Source: Epiperipatus broadwayi (Eukaryota > Onychophora > Udeonychophora > Euonychophora > Peripatidae). Taken from it: 64,000 bases of DNA. The stretch covers positions 1-64,000 of the forward strand of contig JAQFVV010006827.1 of the NCBI GenBank assembly GCA_028023455.1. Direction: 5' to 3'. Below the pieces are notes generated by a model that did not search any database, was not told the origin of the DNA, and was given only the letters and a program-made list of their open reading frames with translations. A program made the position numbers and the translations under genes. Positions 36,630 through 49,400 of this stretch are shown piece by piece; within the stretch, counting starts at the first letter, position 1; the number at the start of each line of letters is the position of its first letter.

Positions 36630-37556
36630 ATCAACCAAAGATTTTCATTCCTGACTTCAAGTCAGTCTAAAATCGTCAATTTTTGCATTATTGTAGCAAA
36701 TTTACCATCATTTTAAAGCTTAAAACATACCGTAAGATGCTGCCCTCTCTCGAATTATTTTACAAGTAAAAAAATCAATAATATTTAAGTTTTAAAAAGG
36801 GAAGGTGGACTTTCAATGGCACTGAATGGTTGTTGCTCATATTGAACAAAAGAGAGCACTTGTCAACAATTTTCACCACTCCAACTTCTTTGTTTTGATT
36901 TTCAAAATGAAAATGAATGTTTTAGAGTATTTTTAAAGTATTTTTTACATATTATAAATTATTTTGATAAAATATGCTGAAAAATATAATTAATTTAGAA
37001 AAATTATTAAGATTTTAGTAAAAATTCTTTACTTTTTATATGAACATAAATTGATAAAGAAATCATAGCCTGTTTACAATTTTTCCCACCCGAAGCCTTT
37101 TATTTGATTTTCAAAATGAAAATGAATATTTTAGAATATTTTCTAAGTATTTTTTATACATATTATAAATTATTTTGGTAAAATATGCTAAAAAAAATAA
37201 TTATTTTAGAAAAATAGAAAGGTTTTAGTAAAAAATTCATTAGTTTTACATTAACATAAAATAAAAAAGAAATCAATGATGTACATAGAATTTTCTAATA
37301 TGTTATGAACATTCTTTTTATATTCACCACTATAGAATATTTTTATAATTATAAATAGAAATTTATTTTTGAAAAAACTTTCATTCACTTTTATAATCTG
37401 ACAAATTATTAATTTGCTTTTTACAAACGAAACTAAAATGAATCTAATATTAAAAGATGAATATAGTTTTACTGCTGATTCTGTAATTGACCAATCAAAA
37501 GTTTAAAACTTTAATTCAATCAGCCAATAAATTTTTTTTAGTAAAATGGTTAAGAG
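36630..37556 (+). mobile_element. Divergent relative of the piggyBac-type MITE with internal duplication
   Basis: GTAAGATGCTGCCCTC, CGAATTATTTTACAAGTAAA and the right part (TTTATTTTTGAAA.AACTTTCATTCACTTTTATAA, then AGCCAATAAATT and a TGGTTAAG end) follow the order of the other MITE copies, but the middle differs. A ~200-bp segment containing CAAAATGAAAATGAAT is duplicated in tandem (about 36893-37080 and 37108-37290). The left end and its TTAA were not located. Confidence 0.65.
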
Positions 37557-37559
37557 TTT

Positions 37560-38607
37560 TCATGAAATATATGCTCCACAATCATATATCAAATTCTGTT
37601 TCAAATTTTTAAGTAGTTTCTTACCAACGATTGCTTAATTAAATACTCAATTAAAAATAAATTTGGAGCCTTTATGTATTTTTTGTAAAATGAAAATAGA
37701 AACCTTTCTTTCTCTTTCACTTGTTTAAAGAATGTGTAGCAGTTAAACTCTTAATATCAAAGGTATTTCATGCTCTGTTCATAAATTTAAAAAAAAATAA
37801 CAATATTAAAATATTTAATTCTTATAATGCAATGGTTTTGCTACACACTCTAAAAACTATATGGACAATAAGGTGTGAAATGATTTTTTATAATAAAAAA
37901 ATACAATTAATTAAAAAAAGTTGACAATGATTGGAATAAATACTTTAATAACTGTATCAGATACATACTAAAAAAATAATAGAAAAAAATTTCATCAAGT
38001 ACTGGTCATCTCTATATGAATTATGAAAATAATATAAAAAATTAAAAAGTATTATTTAATTAAAAAAGAAACTTATAAAAAATATATAAATAAGTATGAA
38101 GGTCTGTAATTTAAAATTTATATGTTTTTGTTTTTCCTCAGTAAAGAATTTTAATAAAATGTTTTTAAGAACTTTAGCATTAGTAGTTTATTCATTCATA
38201 AGTAATGAAACTTAGACTGGTGTGAATTATTGTATGCTAATTTTAATATAATAAAATTATAATTATTTTCAGCATATTCCATAAATTTTATAATATTAAG
38301 TAGAGATTAGTAGTATATATGACTAGTTTAAAATAACATTCTATTTAATAAAAGCATTTTATGAGTGTACTAGGAGAATTATTCAGCAATTAAAGCCATA
38401 TATAACTTTTAATATAGTTCATATTTTCCTTTATGAAGGAAAGTTCTACAATTACTTTTTATCATGTTTTTAAATTCATAACAGCAACATTAATTACATA
38501 TTTTATGGCTGTTATAAATGAAATACTTATAAATTAATATCAATAATTCATTGAAACATAATAGTTTAATAGCCTCATACATATTTGAACCCTGAGATAT
38601 TATTGTG

Positions 38608-38646
<39 letters not shown>

Positions 38647-38679
38647 ATACACATATATATATATATATATATATATCTC

Positions 38680-38723
<44 letters not shown>

Positions 38724-40200
38724 GAGAGGAATGTTTTTATATATAACAAAATATTAAATTTAGCCATGGTGTTCAATCAGATTTTATTGTAATATTCACA
38801 TATGTAATTCAAAAGATATATCTAAAAAGACACTTGTTAGTGCTTACATAAAATGTATGAATTAATTTATAAATTACATGCACATGTAATATATTTATAT
38901 ATGTTATAAGAAAATATACAATTATTAGCTAAATTTGAATGCAGACATCCTTAGTTGAATTGAATGATGTTTGGATGTAACTAATTTATCCTTTATTCCA
39001 TACAGCATTGATGTTTTTGTTCTTTATATGGGCTTTGCTTAGATATTCTCTCTCTCTCTCTATGAGCCTCTCATTGCTCATTTTCACCAAATCTACAATT
39101 ACATTTTTTCATCCTAATTGTTATCGATAAAAGCATAGATTTCAGGCAACTTCTTTCTTTTCACAAAAAATTTTCGTTTAGAAATTGACTTGCACAATTT
39201 GTGGGGCATGATAAAGTTAAACCTTTATAATTATATATACAATATATATAATATTAATTTTTTTAGCATACATATGTGCATATGTATAACAAAGTGGTTT
39301 CTACTTTATATCATAAAGTTGAGTACACTTTTGGCAATGAGCAACATAATCATAGCTATCGCATTAACTGTTGTTGCTTCTGTATATATTCTAATAAATA
39401 TCTTGTAATTATATTCATGCATATAAACTTCATTAAAAATAATTGGAATATTTGAAATTAACAGCGAATTTACATGTTTACATGATAATATTTCACTAAA
39501 TAATCATTGTTTTTATCAATAACTTTTGATTGACCTCCATTGTATAACTTTTTATATATTTATCAGTCATGTTTTGTGGATTTTTGAAAAATCATAGATT
39601 AAAAGTTAATTGTATAAGTAATGTATATATATTTATTTTTTATTAATTAATTTTTAAAGTAATATTTTGTAAGAAGTTACATTTAAATTATGCAAATATA
39701 TTCTGTTCAATTTTTTTTTTTTTGCATATATTTGAATGTATGACTTTGCTTAAATTAATTTTTTTTTTTGCTTATTCTAAGAGTCAAAATCAAACTTTCA
39801 AAATATTATTATTTAATACTTCTAAGTAAATATTATCCATGTGTAAAAATTATTGCATTAATTTATTGAGCATTTAAATATTTAAACTTTTATACATGTA
39901 GAATGTCTGACAATAAATTAGCAAATTACCCGGAATGGAGTAGATCATGATTTAAATAAAGTAATTCATTTTAAGATCAAAAGCAAACAAGAAAACTTGT
40001 CAACACTACTTAATTAAAGTGAATATAAAATACAATAGAGACAAATTCTCAAGAGCACACTACAACTGAAATATTTACAGCAATATCATCATCAATGGTC
40101 ACATAAAAATCTTGGATTATAATTAAGCATTAAATTTCATAGTAATCTTTTTAATCTTATATAAATAAAACTAAGATAATACTTATACATATAATAATTA
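37560..40200. other. AT-rich DNA with (TA)n arrays, no gene
   Basis: Contains (TA)n at 38612-38642, 38653-38676 and 38682-38720. The middle part is flanked by CTCTAC and GTAGAG, so the last array could form a clean hairpin. Short open frames have no domains. Confidence 0.6.
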
Positions 40201-40337
40201 AATACATGCATGATATCTATATTTTAAGCTAGATGTAATTAGAAGGGAATTGAACTCAGACATTTAAGCACTATTTAGTCATCCATTCCATTTTATACAA
40301 CTGATACACACAGCCACATAATGTGAAAAAGATAAAT

Positions 40338-40394
40338 AATCTCCAATATATGTATTTCATGCTGTACCAGTATTCATCAGTTGCTCCATATCAT
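40338..40394 (-). ncRNA. Type I hammerhead ribozyme, family D, best-preserved core
   Basis: Minus strand: CTGATGA core intact; stem II TACTG/CAGCA with one A-C mismatch and a GTA loop; GAAA intact; stem III AUA/UAU with a 2-base loop; cleavage after A of AUA; stem I begins CAA/UUG. The outer part of stem I is weaker than the GATCT/AGATC pairing seen in other copies of the family. It is the copy most likely to be active within this family. Confidence 0.7.
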
Positions 40395-40796
40395 GATCAG
40401 CACGAAATACATAAATTGGAGATCATTTACCTTTTTCACATATCAGTTGTATAAGATGAAATGGATGACTAAAGGGAGCCTGAAAGTCTCAGTTCAAATC
40501 CCCTCTAATTATATCTAGCTTAAAATATAAATACTATAGATACATATTAAGCCTGTATTCTGCCCATTCCCCTTTTGTATACTTAAATAGTTTAAGGTCC
40601 TGTATCTGAGGAGTCAGATTAATGTATGGTCAACATGTGTATGACACAACAAAAGAATTGGCAAACAAGGGCTTTGAATATGTCATCATCAGATTTTCAA
40701 TGATATGGATGGCTGAAGAGTTGGGAGAGTGGAGAAGATTGAAGCCTGCCCCATCAAAGTCTGAATATTTGCTACCTTAATATATACCAAGCACTG

Positions 40797-40854
<58 letters not shown>

Positions 40855-40858
40855 TGAT

Positions 40859-40914
40859 GATCTGGACCAATTGACGAATGCTGAGTTCATCATGAAATAT
40901 GTATATTGGAGATC
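40859..40914 (+). ncRNA. Family D hammerhead motif (C3 mutated)
   Basis: Stem I is excellent: GATCT/AGATC outer and CCAA/TTGG inner. The core reads TTGACGA, with the invariant first C changed to T. GAAA and a short stem III AUA/UAU are present. Stem II is imperfect. Predicted inactive. Confidence 0.65.
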
Positions 40915-41414
40915 ATTTATATTTTTGCATATATGTGGTCATGAGTATTGGATATATAAGTTGAAATGGATGACTAAAGGGAGTTTGAAAGAAGTCTGGG
41001 TTTAAATGCCTTCTAATTATATATCTTGCATTTGTTTATTTGTGTGATTGATTATTATTATTATTATTATTATAGCAACATTTCAGTTAATGCTCAACAA
41101 CCATTACCTGACTAGTAAAGTTAGCTCTAACTGCTGTTACAGATTATAAAATTAAGATCATAAAGTACAAATCTCCTATCATGTGATTTATCTATTGCTT
41201 ATTTTATTCAGATCCAAAATTATTTTTATTACTAATTGACATGGTTTGCATTACTTTTTTACAAAGAAGAAAGCTTTAGTTTATTAATAAGGTACATATA
41301 AATGTTTTAAGGATTTTAATGATCTCTAGTTGATCTCTTATAGTGTGTACATCATATTAGAGTAAGATTTTAATATGGTAATAATCTATGTTATAGCTTT
41401 TATCCTACATGTGT

Positions 41415-41500
41415 TCAAGTATATCAGTGTTATGAGATAGTGTGGAGAGTGGTGGGTCATGTGAAAGTCCGTGTTCATATACCCTATATATTATGATAAT
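41415..41500 (+). repeat. Family D tail fragment
   Basis: GTATATCAGTGTTATGAGAT, GTGGAGAG and GAAAGTCCGTGTTCATATACCC correspond to the 3' part of the family D unit. No hammerhead core is included. Confidence 0.65.
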
Positions 41501-41504
41501 CATT

Positions 41505-43475
41505 GTATAACTGCATAAATTAGTTGATTATTTTTACAGCTAATGCAATGAGTGTTCATGCACATATACATAAAGTCATACAAACATGATAAAATATTTC
41601 ATGGACATGAGTCTCAAGAAAAACTGAATCCCTGGATTTTGATTGATGATGAAAATTATTCAATATTATAGATTTTTAGGATATGGGTCATTCCACTTAG
41701 TTGTTCCTTTCAAGCAAGTAAAATGGTTGAATTTGTAAATTCCTTACATTTTTTAACATTATTTTCAATACACTGGATCTTAGGTCATAACATTGGAACC
41801 ATTTGGTATCAAGATGATATGAATACAATTAACGTTTTTTAATAAATAATTTATCAGACAATAAGTATATAATGCTTACAGAAGAAACTTTACTATTGAA
41901 AAAAAAAGGGTTCAGGATGATGAGAAAATGCTTCAAAAATTTTATTTTGGAAAGAAATATCTCAAAAAACATAAATTAACTATCAGTTTCTGTTTTTATA
42001 GTAAAGTTAATACATGCGTAGAAGCGATAAATATAAACAGAAAACTCACTGAGTTTTTTTTAACTATATGGTTATATGATGAACGTATCATTGAATGTAT
42101 TGAATGTGAAAGTTTCTGGATCAAAACTCTAAATGCCACTTCTCATACATTAATGTGCTTGAATGTCATATAACTACTGAAAAAAATTAACGAGTGAGTT
42201 AAAACTATAGCGTCGTTATATTTACAATTTATTATTTTAAAATATACTATATTTAGCTCCGTATTGTAATTAACAAACAACAAATATACTATTTAGCTTT
42301 TTTTATATTACATTAGTGAATACTTATACAATTATAGCATCCAGCCATTGAAACATATAAATATATAAAAATATTGTAAAAACTAAAAGAGATCCTAATT
42401 CACCATTCAATTCAAGTTTTATCAAATATGCGTTTCTTTTGAAATTTTAATCTGCTAAGTGTATAATTTCTACTTATATATATATATTTGGTATGCTAAA
42501 ATATAAAAATAATTTATTGTTGCTAACATCTACTTTTGATCATAGATTCTCTTTTTCATATCTAAAATTGATGTATTATCCATTTTTAATAATGAATATA
42601 TATTTTTTTATATAGATAAGAGTTCTGCGCAGTTTAAGCTAAAAGAAATTCCCTCTGGCAAAATTTATAAAATATAAAATTCTGAACTCTAGTTATTCCC
42701 AGATAGAGGCGTTTTAAATTATGAGATATAAACTAATTTTAGAGTATTTTTCAGCTGAAGGCCATTTCGAAGGATTTTTTTTTTTTAAAGTTGTCGATAA
42801 TGGTAAGAAAGTTAACAGCTCACGGATTAACTTTTAAAAACTTAAAAGTAAACTATATACTCAAGTATATATCAAAATTAATTATACAAATTAATTTTAT
42901 TAGAGAAACGAAACTTATCCGACTTAAAACAATAAAAATACACTCTCTAGCTAGCTCGTTATAATAATGTGTTAAATGATATCTCTTCTAAATCGTAAAT
43001 TATGATAATAGAAGATTCAGAGTTTCAAGAAAGTCTTCATTGTAAGTACATCGATTTTTAAATTACATTGATTACAAATAAGAATTAGCAAGAATCTTAT
43101 ACACTGTATAAAGTATAAGACCACATTTGTGCTTTATGTTTTTTTTTTACTGTTTGTTACATTTTATAGTCGATAATTATTTAGCACTATTTTATTTTAG
43201 CCATGTAAAAATAATTTCAATGCACTTTTTCAGGTTTCAAATATTACAATTTTTTCGAGTATCTGCCCCACGAAAATCCTGCTACTCAATAAATATTGAT
43301 TAAGCAAATTGATATGTAATTATTCTTAACTAGAGTGATAAATAAAAATAAAAAAAGCATTCAAGCTCTCAATAATTGCTAACTAAAATACCTAGTGGGT
43401 AAGGTTTTTCTTTCATTGCGGAAGAAACTTTGTCCCTAAAAATGTGCTATTTAAAAGTTGTTTTACAATTATTAA
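41505..43475. other. AT-rich DNA without recognised feature
   Basis: Read on both strands. The 81-codon open frame at 41928-42173 has no recognisable domain. Confidence 0.5.
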
Positions 43476-43479
43476 ATAT

Positions 43480-45005
43480 ATGTATCAGCATTCTCGATCA
43501 TTTTCAAAAACTACCGCAGGATGAGAGTCTCTCAAAATTTAATCCAATTTTTCTGATTCACACCAACACATTTTCTTATTACATTTATCCATATCACATG
43601 CAGAATCTTTCAAGATATATTACAAACTCTTGGAATGCAAATTATAACTTCAACTGTTCATTTATTATCAGCTCATTTAGTAATATGTCCAGCCGGTCTC
43701 CATTTGTCTCCTTTTTCAATGATGGTAATGATATGCATTTGAATACTCATTCATGTGCTTCATTTTCAGTTTTCCTGTTATTCCAAACATATTATCTTCA
43801 TACTATGTTAAGAGGTCTGATGTATCTGTATTGTTCTTCTATTAAGAATCCAGGTCTCAGATCCATGAGTAAAAATTGGTAAAACACAACTAATAAAACA
43901 TTTCTTTTTAAACATATAAGTACATATCTTTTTATATCAAGTTATTTCTAACAAAAGCACTTCATATAAATTTAATTGTAATGATTAATTTTATTCATTA
44001 AGGTTTTTTTTATCTATACAAAATTTGTAGTTGTTAACTTTTATTTTATAATTATTAATTATTATTTTCTTCATCTGAGAAAATTCTTTAAGCATTATCC
44101 TAAAATCTTTTTTAACTTTTATTTTAGTGCTACTTTCTTACTTTTATCTAATAATTTTACAACAATTCCTTCTGAAGAATTACTTGCAAAAGTCACCATG
44201 CCATCTGAAAAACATAGATGATTTAAATAACCTCCATTTAATCCTTAGCTTCACTATTTAATCCACAAAATACTTCATGTAAAACTATTGTAAAAGTTTT
44301 GGAGTTGTGAAATGACTCTGCCTAACCTTTAATAATATTTGTATCACCATGCACTCTAGTCATCGAGGTTGCATTTTGATAAATATTCTTTAAAATATGA
44401 TCATATCTTAGCTTTATACCTCGATAGTTCAAAACTTTAATCTCTGGGTAAATGCTTATACTACCTAATGCTATTTTGTAATCTATAAATCCAAAGCTTA
44501 ACATTAGTTTATATCTGCTGATCTTTTATATAATTTGGCTCAATACTTGGATATGATTCAGATTAAATTTATAAGTTGGTTAGAATATAAATTTTACAAT
44601 GAAGAAGTTCTAATAAAAAGATGAAGACTTATAGGTTTGTAATTTCTCATACTTACTTTATTAACTTTTTAGAATATGAATATTAACACTGCATTCTTCA
44701 AATAATCTGATACATCTTTATCATTTAGACACATTTGGTATTTAGCTTTTCTAACAATTTTTTTTATTTCTCCACTTGCTTTTTTTAAAATATCAATAAT
44801 TCCATCACTTCCTTGTGCTTTCCTCTTATATACAGATTTAACTGCATGTTTTATTTTTTATTTAAAGTACTTGAGAATTTAGAATATACAATAATTGTAT
44901 GGGATATTTTGTTTTCTTGTTTTTTTATTACTATATAATTCTTCATAGAATTCTTGAGCACATTTTGTGATTTCATCTCTTTTTAATAAAATATATTACT
45001 TTATT
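43480..45005 (-). pseudogene. RTE-clade LINE, RT domain to C-terminus, heavily decayed
   Basis: On the minus strand from 45000: LKRDEITKCAQEFYEELYS, KRKAQGSDGI (the KAPGPDGI block before RT), DVSDYLKNAVLI, then KIALGSISIYPEIKVLNYRG, LKNIYQNATSMTRVHGDTN, a palm remnant LNHLCFSDGMVTFASNSSEG where FADD is expected (so the catalytic aspartates are lost), SKKVALK, and from 43880 down a degraded GSETWILNRRTIQ...AGHIT...WI...IRKCVGV...NWIKF end. Many stops and frameshifts. It is the same lineage as 22690-23172 but far older. The upstream boundary coincides with a MITE at 45011. Confidence 0.88.
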
Positions 45006-45010
45006 TTTAA

Positions 45011-45755
45011 CCTTTTAACCGCTAATTTTATTATTGGTTGTATCAGATAAAAATCAAATCTTTTAATTGGCCAACTCACAAACTGAAGACAAAGCATATT
45101 GTTAAAACATATTCGCCTATAATATTAAATTCAACTCAGATACGTTTATAAAAAGTATATTATTAATTTTTCAGGTTATGAAGAGAACGAAAGTTCTTTC
45201 AAAAATAAATTGCTATTTATTTATTCTAAAATATTCAATATTGGTAACATAAAAGCTATAATATAAACAAAAAGATCGACTTTTACATTATAGAAAAGTA
45301 AATATTTATTTTTACTACATCTTCAATATTTTTACTTAAATCTTCAATATTTTTCGAAAATAATTTTGTTTTTTTATTATTCTCTCTGAAATAATTTTAA
45401 TTTCTCAAAATATTCTTTTATAATAATTTAAATCGTATTCGAAATGAAAATCTCAGTGTTTTTCTTTATTTTCTTTGATCAGGCAGTTTCTTTGTTCTTT
45501 CCAGCCAATCAGAATGTCTTTTTCGGCTGAGAGCATGCTAAGAACCAATCACAAATAATGTTCCTTCTTTGTTTAGGTTTAAATGCGTTTTTTTTCTATT
45601 TTTTACTTGTAAAATAAATCGGAAGATGGCACCATCTTACAGAACTTTTAAAAACGAATTCAATACGTGTTTAACGAATATTTTTGTATAAAAACTGGCT
45701 GAGTTAGAGTGGTGTCAGATGTCGACGAGGAGCCTCGTAAGAGGTGGGCAAAGAG
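45011..45755 (-). mobile_element. piggyBac-type MITE, complete copy 3
   Basis: Flanked by TTAA on both sides (45007-45010 and 45756-45759). Read on the minus strand it begins CTCTTTGCCCACCTCTTACG and ends ...GCGGTTAAAAGG, matching copy 2 end to end at about 745 bp. It lies at the upstream edge of the RTE remnant, either inserted into it or beside it; the sequence to its right shows no RTE coding. Confidence 0.92.
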
Positions 45756-45759
45756 TTAA

Positions 45760-46209
45760 TGGTCATAAATGTCAAGTATAGTTCAAAATATAACGTAAAA
45801 TTTATTTTCTGAAAGTCAGTAATTGCATGTATGCCATTAATTCAATAAATTAAATTTTTATTTGTTATATAAATTTGGATTTTATTTAGATGAAAATAAT
45901 AATTATATTATTTTACACATTCCAAAACATGTAAACCAGAAGTATACTTTACTTCACTCCACTCTAGAGACATCTTTATAAATATGAGAATGTTAATCTT
46001 TTATTGTATATTAGTTTCTGGCAAATATTATTAATGAGCAATACAGAGTGTTTATGTCTACCTAGCTGCAACATGTTTATTATTATCATGCTTTTTAAGC
46101 CTAAGACATAAAACATTCATACATTATAAAGATTTGATTTTAAGACATCTTGCATATTAAACTATAAAGTTCTGAATCTAGGTCAGCAATTATATATATA
46201 TATTCATAG

Positions 46210-46235
<26 letters not shown>
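45760..46235. other. AT-rich DNA ending in (TA)n
   Basis: Nothing recognised apart from TA runs at about 46192-46203 and 46210-46237, the second directly left of the 1.14-kb repeat. Confidence 0.55.
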
Positions 46236-46240
<5 letters not shown>

Positions 46241-47374
46241 TATCCACTTTCTTCATATAAAAAGGCCTCTGGCTGTGATTCCCTAAGTCTGGCACACGCT
46301 ATGCCCATCCACTTTCTTCATACAAAAAGGCCTGTGCATCAGCGATGTCCACAGCATGCCTATCCAATTCATCTTTCATCCAGAAGCATGAATTTTCCTG
46401 TTATTTCTTGGTTATAATGTCAGCACCGCAAACTTCTTCATATATTTATTTCTTTTGTTTCATGACCCGGTTTTAATGCTCTAATATTAAAATTGCACTC
46501 TGCTTAAAATATATATAAATGCCAACTACTTCTAGTTTTATTAATTAAATTTATTTCAGTCTTATACAATCCCACCATTGTAACTTATTTCTGTATTTAA
46601 GAGTATCTATTTGCCTTGGGGAAAATAAAGTGTTCTTCATACCAGCGCTAATTAACAGAATTTTCATTAAGTATTTTTGTCATATAATCAAATATGTTTT
46701 TCAAATGTATTTTATTTATTTTCATGACCGTAATGGCATGAAAATAGTTTGTATTATATCTGTAATGAATCCCAGAATGCTCCCTGAAATAATGTTAGTG
46801 ACCATGTTTCAGAACCATAAATCAAAGCGTTAATAGCAATTTTATGTAATCTAATAATTGATTGGCATCTTAATATTGGACCCACCAAAGATGTGTGTTT
46901 ATTTATAATATATTATTTAGCTAATAAAGAGCATATGAGAAATATAGCGTGAATGACACGATGTAATCATTGACCGCTTGCTCATTCATGCACACACTAA
47001 TGTATACAATTAAATCATAATGTATAATAATTTGTCATTATATTAAACTATATTTTTATTGTCTAACTTATTTGAGTAGTTCGAATTCCTTTTTTCTCCA
47101 CTTCCAAAGGTACAGCCTTGCTTATATATATTTTAGTTTAGTCATAGTAATAGATGTCTCATTGTCTTCTCCGTTTTGCTAGCGGGCGGGATTAAGAATT
47201 AATTCTTCTGTGCCATCATTGTTATGTTATCCAGTGGGTGTTTGATCTGGGGCTTAGGGAGTGGGTTCGAATTCAGGTTGGTCCCTGACCTAAATCTCAG
47301 GCTTGACTGGGTTTGAAGTACAATTTGTGAGTTCCAGCTCATGTTAGATGGATAAACATGTTTTGACCGGTACA
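46236..47374 (+). repeat. 1.14-kb dispersed repeat, copy 1
   Basis: Collinear and highly similar to 49401-50542. It starts ATGCCTATCCACTTTC; contains twice a TTTCTTCATAnAAAAAGGCC motif (~70 bp apart); then AT-rich non-coding sequence; and ends in the SINE described separately. The 67-codon frame shared by both copies (46630-46833 and 49796-49999) differs by several residues and shows no domain. Family unknown. Confidence 0.9.
47215..47374 (+). mobile_element. tRNA-derived SINE at the 3' end of the 1.14-kb repeat
   Basis: ATCCAGTGGGTG (near 47229) is an A-box-like sequence and GGGTTCGAATTC (47263-47274) a strong B box, ~35 bases apart as in tRNA genes. It ends GACCGGTACA like the elements at 50542, 54765 and 27450. 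The 75-codon minus-strand open frame over it is a shadow. Confidence 0.65.
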
Positions 47375-47379
47375 TAAGA

Positions 47380-49050
47380 TTTTTTTCCTTGGGCTTGGCT
47401 TCCCAATGTGAGGCTTCGATATAAACACCCAATACCCTGAGTACTGAATTCTGTTTATATATATTTTAAAAAAAGTTGTTATATGTATATTGTTTTTCCT
47501 CATTAGGTATGTTTAAAATAATGTGTTCAAAGTGTAAGATTCATTGTTTCAAGTTAAAACCCATGTACCACAACCATAAGTATAGTACATATGTATTTTT
47601 TTCCTTCAATGTAATCACCTACATACCTGAGCCATATATAAAGTTTTTTTTTTGTCATTGAGACATATATGAAAAATGTGTAAATAATTCATAAATCATT
47701 GATCACTCTGTGTTGGCTGGCACCCTTATAAAAAAAATTTTGCCAACCAGTAGTGAGTCAAATGCAAAAATGTTGGAAGTGGAGGTTCGAACTCAGAAAA
47801 AAAAAATATCGAAGCAATTTTTTTTTGGTTTAATCCTTTAATGTATAAAGTTTAAACATGTAATAACCAAACTATGAGTTTTCTTTTCAGATATAGGGGT
47901 GCGATCAAGGGAAACTAAAAGTTAAAATGACTAGATTAGTATAAAATCTTAAATAAACATTTTTTTTTTCCAGCAAGCAAAAGATAAAATTTTCAGCTAA
48001 ACTATAGTTGGGCAGATATATAACAAGTGTGGGAGCAGTGAGTGGTTAGGCAGGAGATGATTAGCTACTATTGAGAGAACTGTATTGTAAAGATATTACA
48101 CATCACTTGAAACTTAAAATAATGTAGTAATAAGTCTACCACCCATCTTGGCCCTGTGGCGTCATCATCTTTCACACCCATACCACTCTGCTTCCCAAGA
48201 GTGAAGTAAAAGACCAACCTAAGAACTTTAGTATGCTAATGGAAGCTTGCCGTCACATAAAAACTACCATGCATGAGCTGGACTTTTTAATATGGACTTA
48301 AAATGATGCAAGGTAAATTATTTCAAACTGCCACCATTGAAACTAAATCTAGCTTGCCTAATTAATCTCGAATTCTACCATCAAGATTTTTCATGTATTA
48401 TTTAACTTTGCTTCTTTTGTTTTAAATATGTAAATGCAATTTTCTCTTAAATAATTTCTATAAATTTAATCCTTTCTCATATGCTCTAACTTTCCTTAAC
48501 TTGGTGCGGTCAATTATTTATAGTTATTTATTACTTGATTTTATATATATGCTTTTATTATTATTATGCCAGTCTCTAATAATCTGATGAATTGAATTTT
48601 GTAAAATCTTTTCTTCTTTTTAAGTAAACCTTCATGAATTAAGTTTATTAACGTTCCCTTAAAATATAACGTATTGTTAATTAATACACTCGCAAGATTG
48701 TTTTACAAGCCAACATTTTATTTATGTTTTAGTATAAAAAATATATTTGTTTAACTCTGGATTTTCTACCCAGGGTGAATCCAGAACTCAAGCCAATTAA
48801 TGCTTTGAAACTTTATTTATTTTATAAATGTTATTCAATCCTGAAAAGGTGACTGATTATTAGTTTTGTATATAACTGCTAGTCTTTTTTTTATTTACTC
48901 TTAAAATATCAAATACAGTACTTAATTATTCCAGTTATTATAAAATCACTGAAGGTGGGATTGACTTATTTTAAATAGCAGAAAAGGGATGAGGGTAAAT
49001 CTTAATGTTTCTTTTACTAAATAAAACCTTCATATATATTTTTTTAAATG
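47380..49050. other. AT-rich DNA; possible SINE fragment near 47700-47805
   Basis: GTTGGCTGGCACCC followed by GGAGGTTCGAACTCAG (~47785) loosely resembles a tRNA-type promoter pair but spacing is too long. 48130-48300 is GC-richer and unrecognised. No gene. Confidence 0.4.
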
Positions 49051-49053
49051 AAG

Positions 49054-49174
<121 letters not shown>

Positions 49175-49306
49175 CGGCATGGCATATTATTTATATAAAT
49201 TATGGCATTCAAATTAGGGTCATTTATTTTTAAAACAGTAAAACTTATTCAATGTCATTAGTGACATTTATCAGTACTGCATTACTGACACTCAGCCTAT
49301 CTTCGT

Positions 49307-49308
<2 letters not shown>

Positions 49309-49346
<38 letters not shown>

Positions 49347-49347
49347 T
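49309..49347. repeat. (CA)n-(TA)n compound microsatellite
   Basis: Direct reading. It precedes copy 2 of the 1.14-kb repeat by ~50 bp. Confidence 0.95.
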
Positions 49348-49400
49348 ATGTGTTTCTAATCTGGGGGTTGTGACAAGTTCAAACCCATAGATTTCTTTTC

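Larger units (their letters stand above)
40205..41035. repeat. Family D hammerhead repeat, inverted and tandem pieces
   Basis: A minus-strand piece (about 40205-40392) meets a plus-strand piece at a palindromic junction near 40390. A second plus-strand unit continues through CATCATCAGATTTTCAATGA, GGCTGAAGAG, GGAGAAGATTGAAGCCTG and (TA)n (40800-40850) to GATCTGGACCAA and TTGGAGATCATTTA. Each plus-strand end has GAAAGTCTsrGTTCAAAT, a B-box-like sequence. Confidence 0.85.

Noticed and set aside
43430-43882. 150-codon plus-strand open frame
   Set aside because: It is the antisense shadow of the decayed RTE C-terminus on the minus strand.
47255-47280. A functional tRNA gene
   Set aside because: The B box is good but no cloverleaf with acceptor stem can be drawn; the context is a SINE tail shared by several copies.
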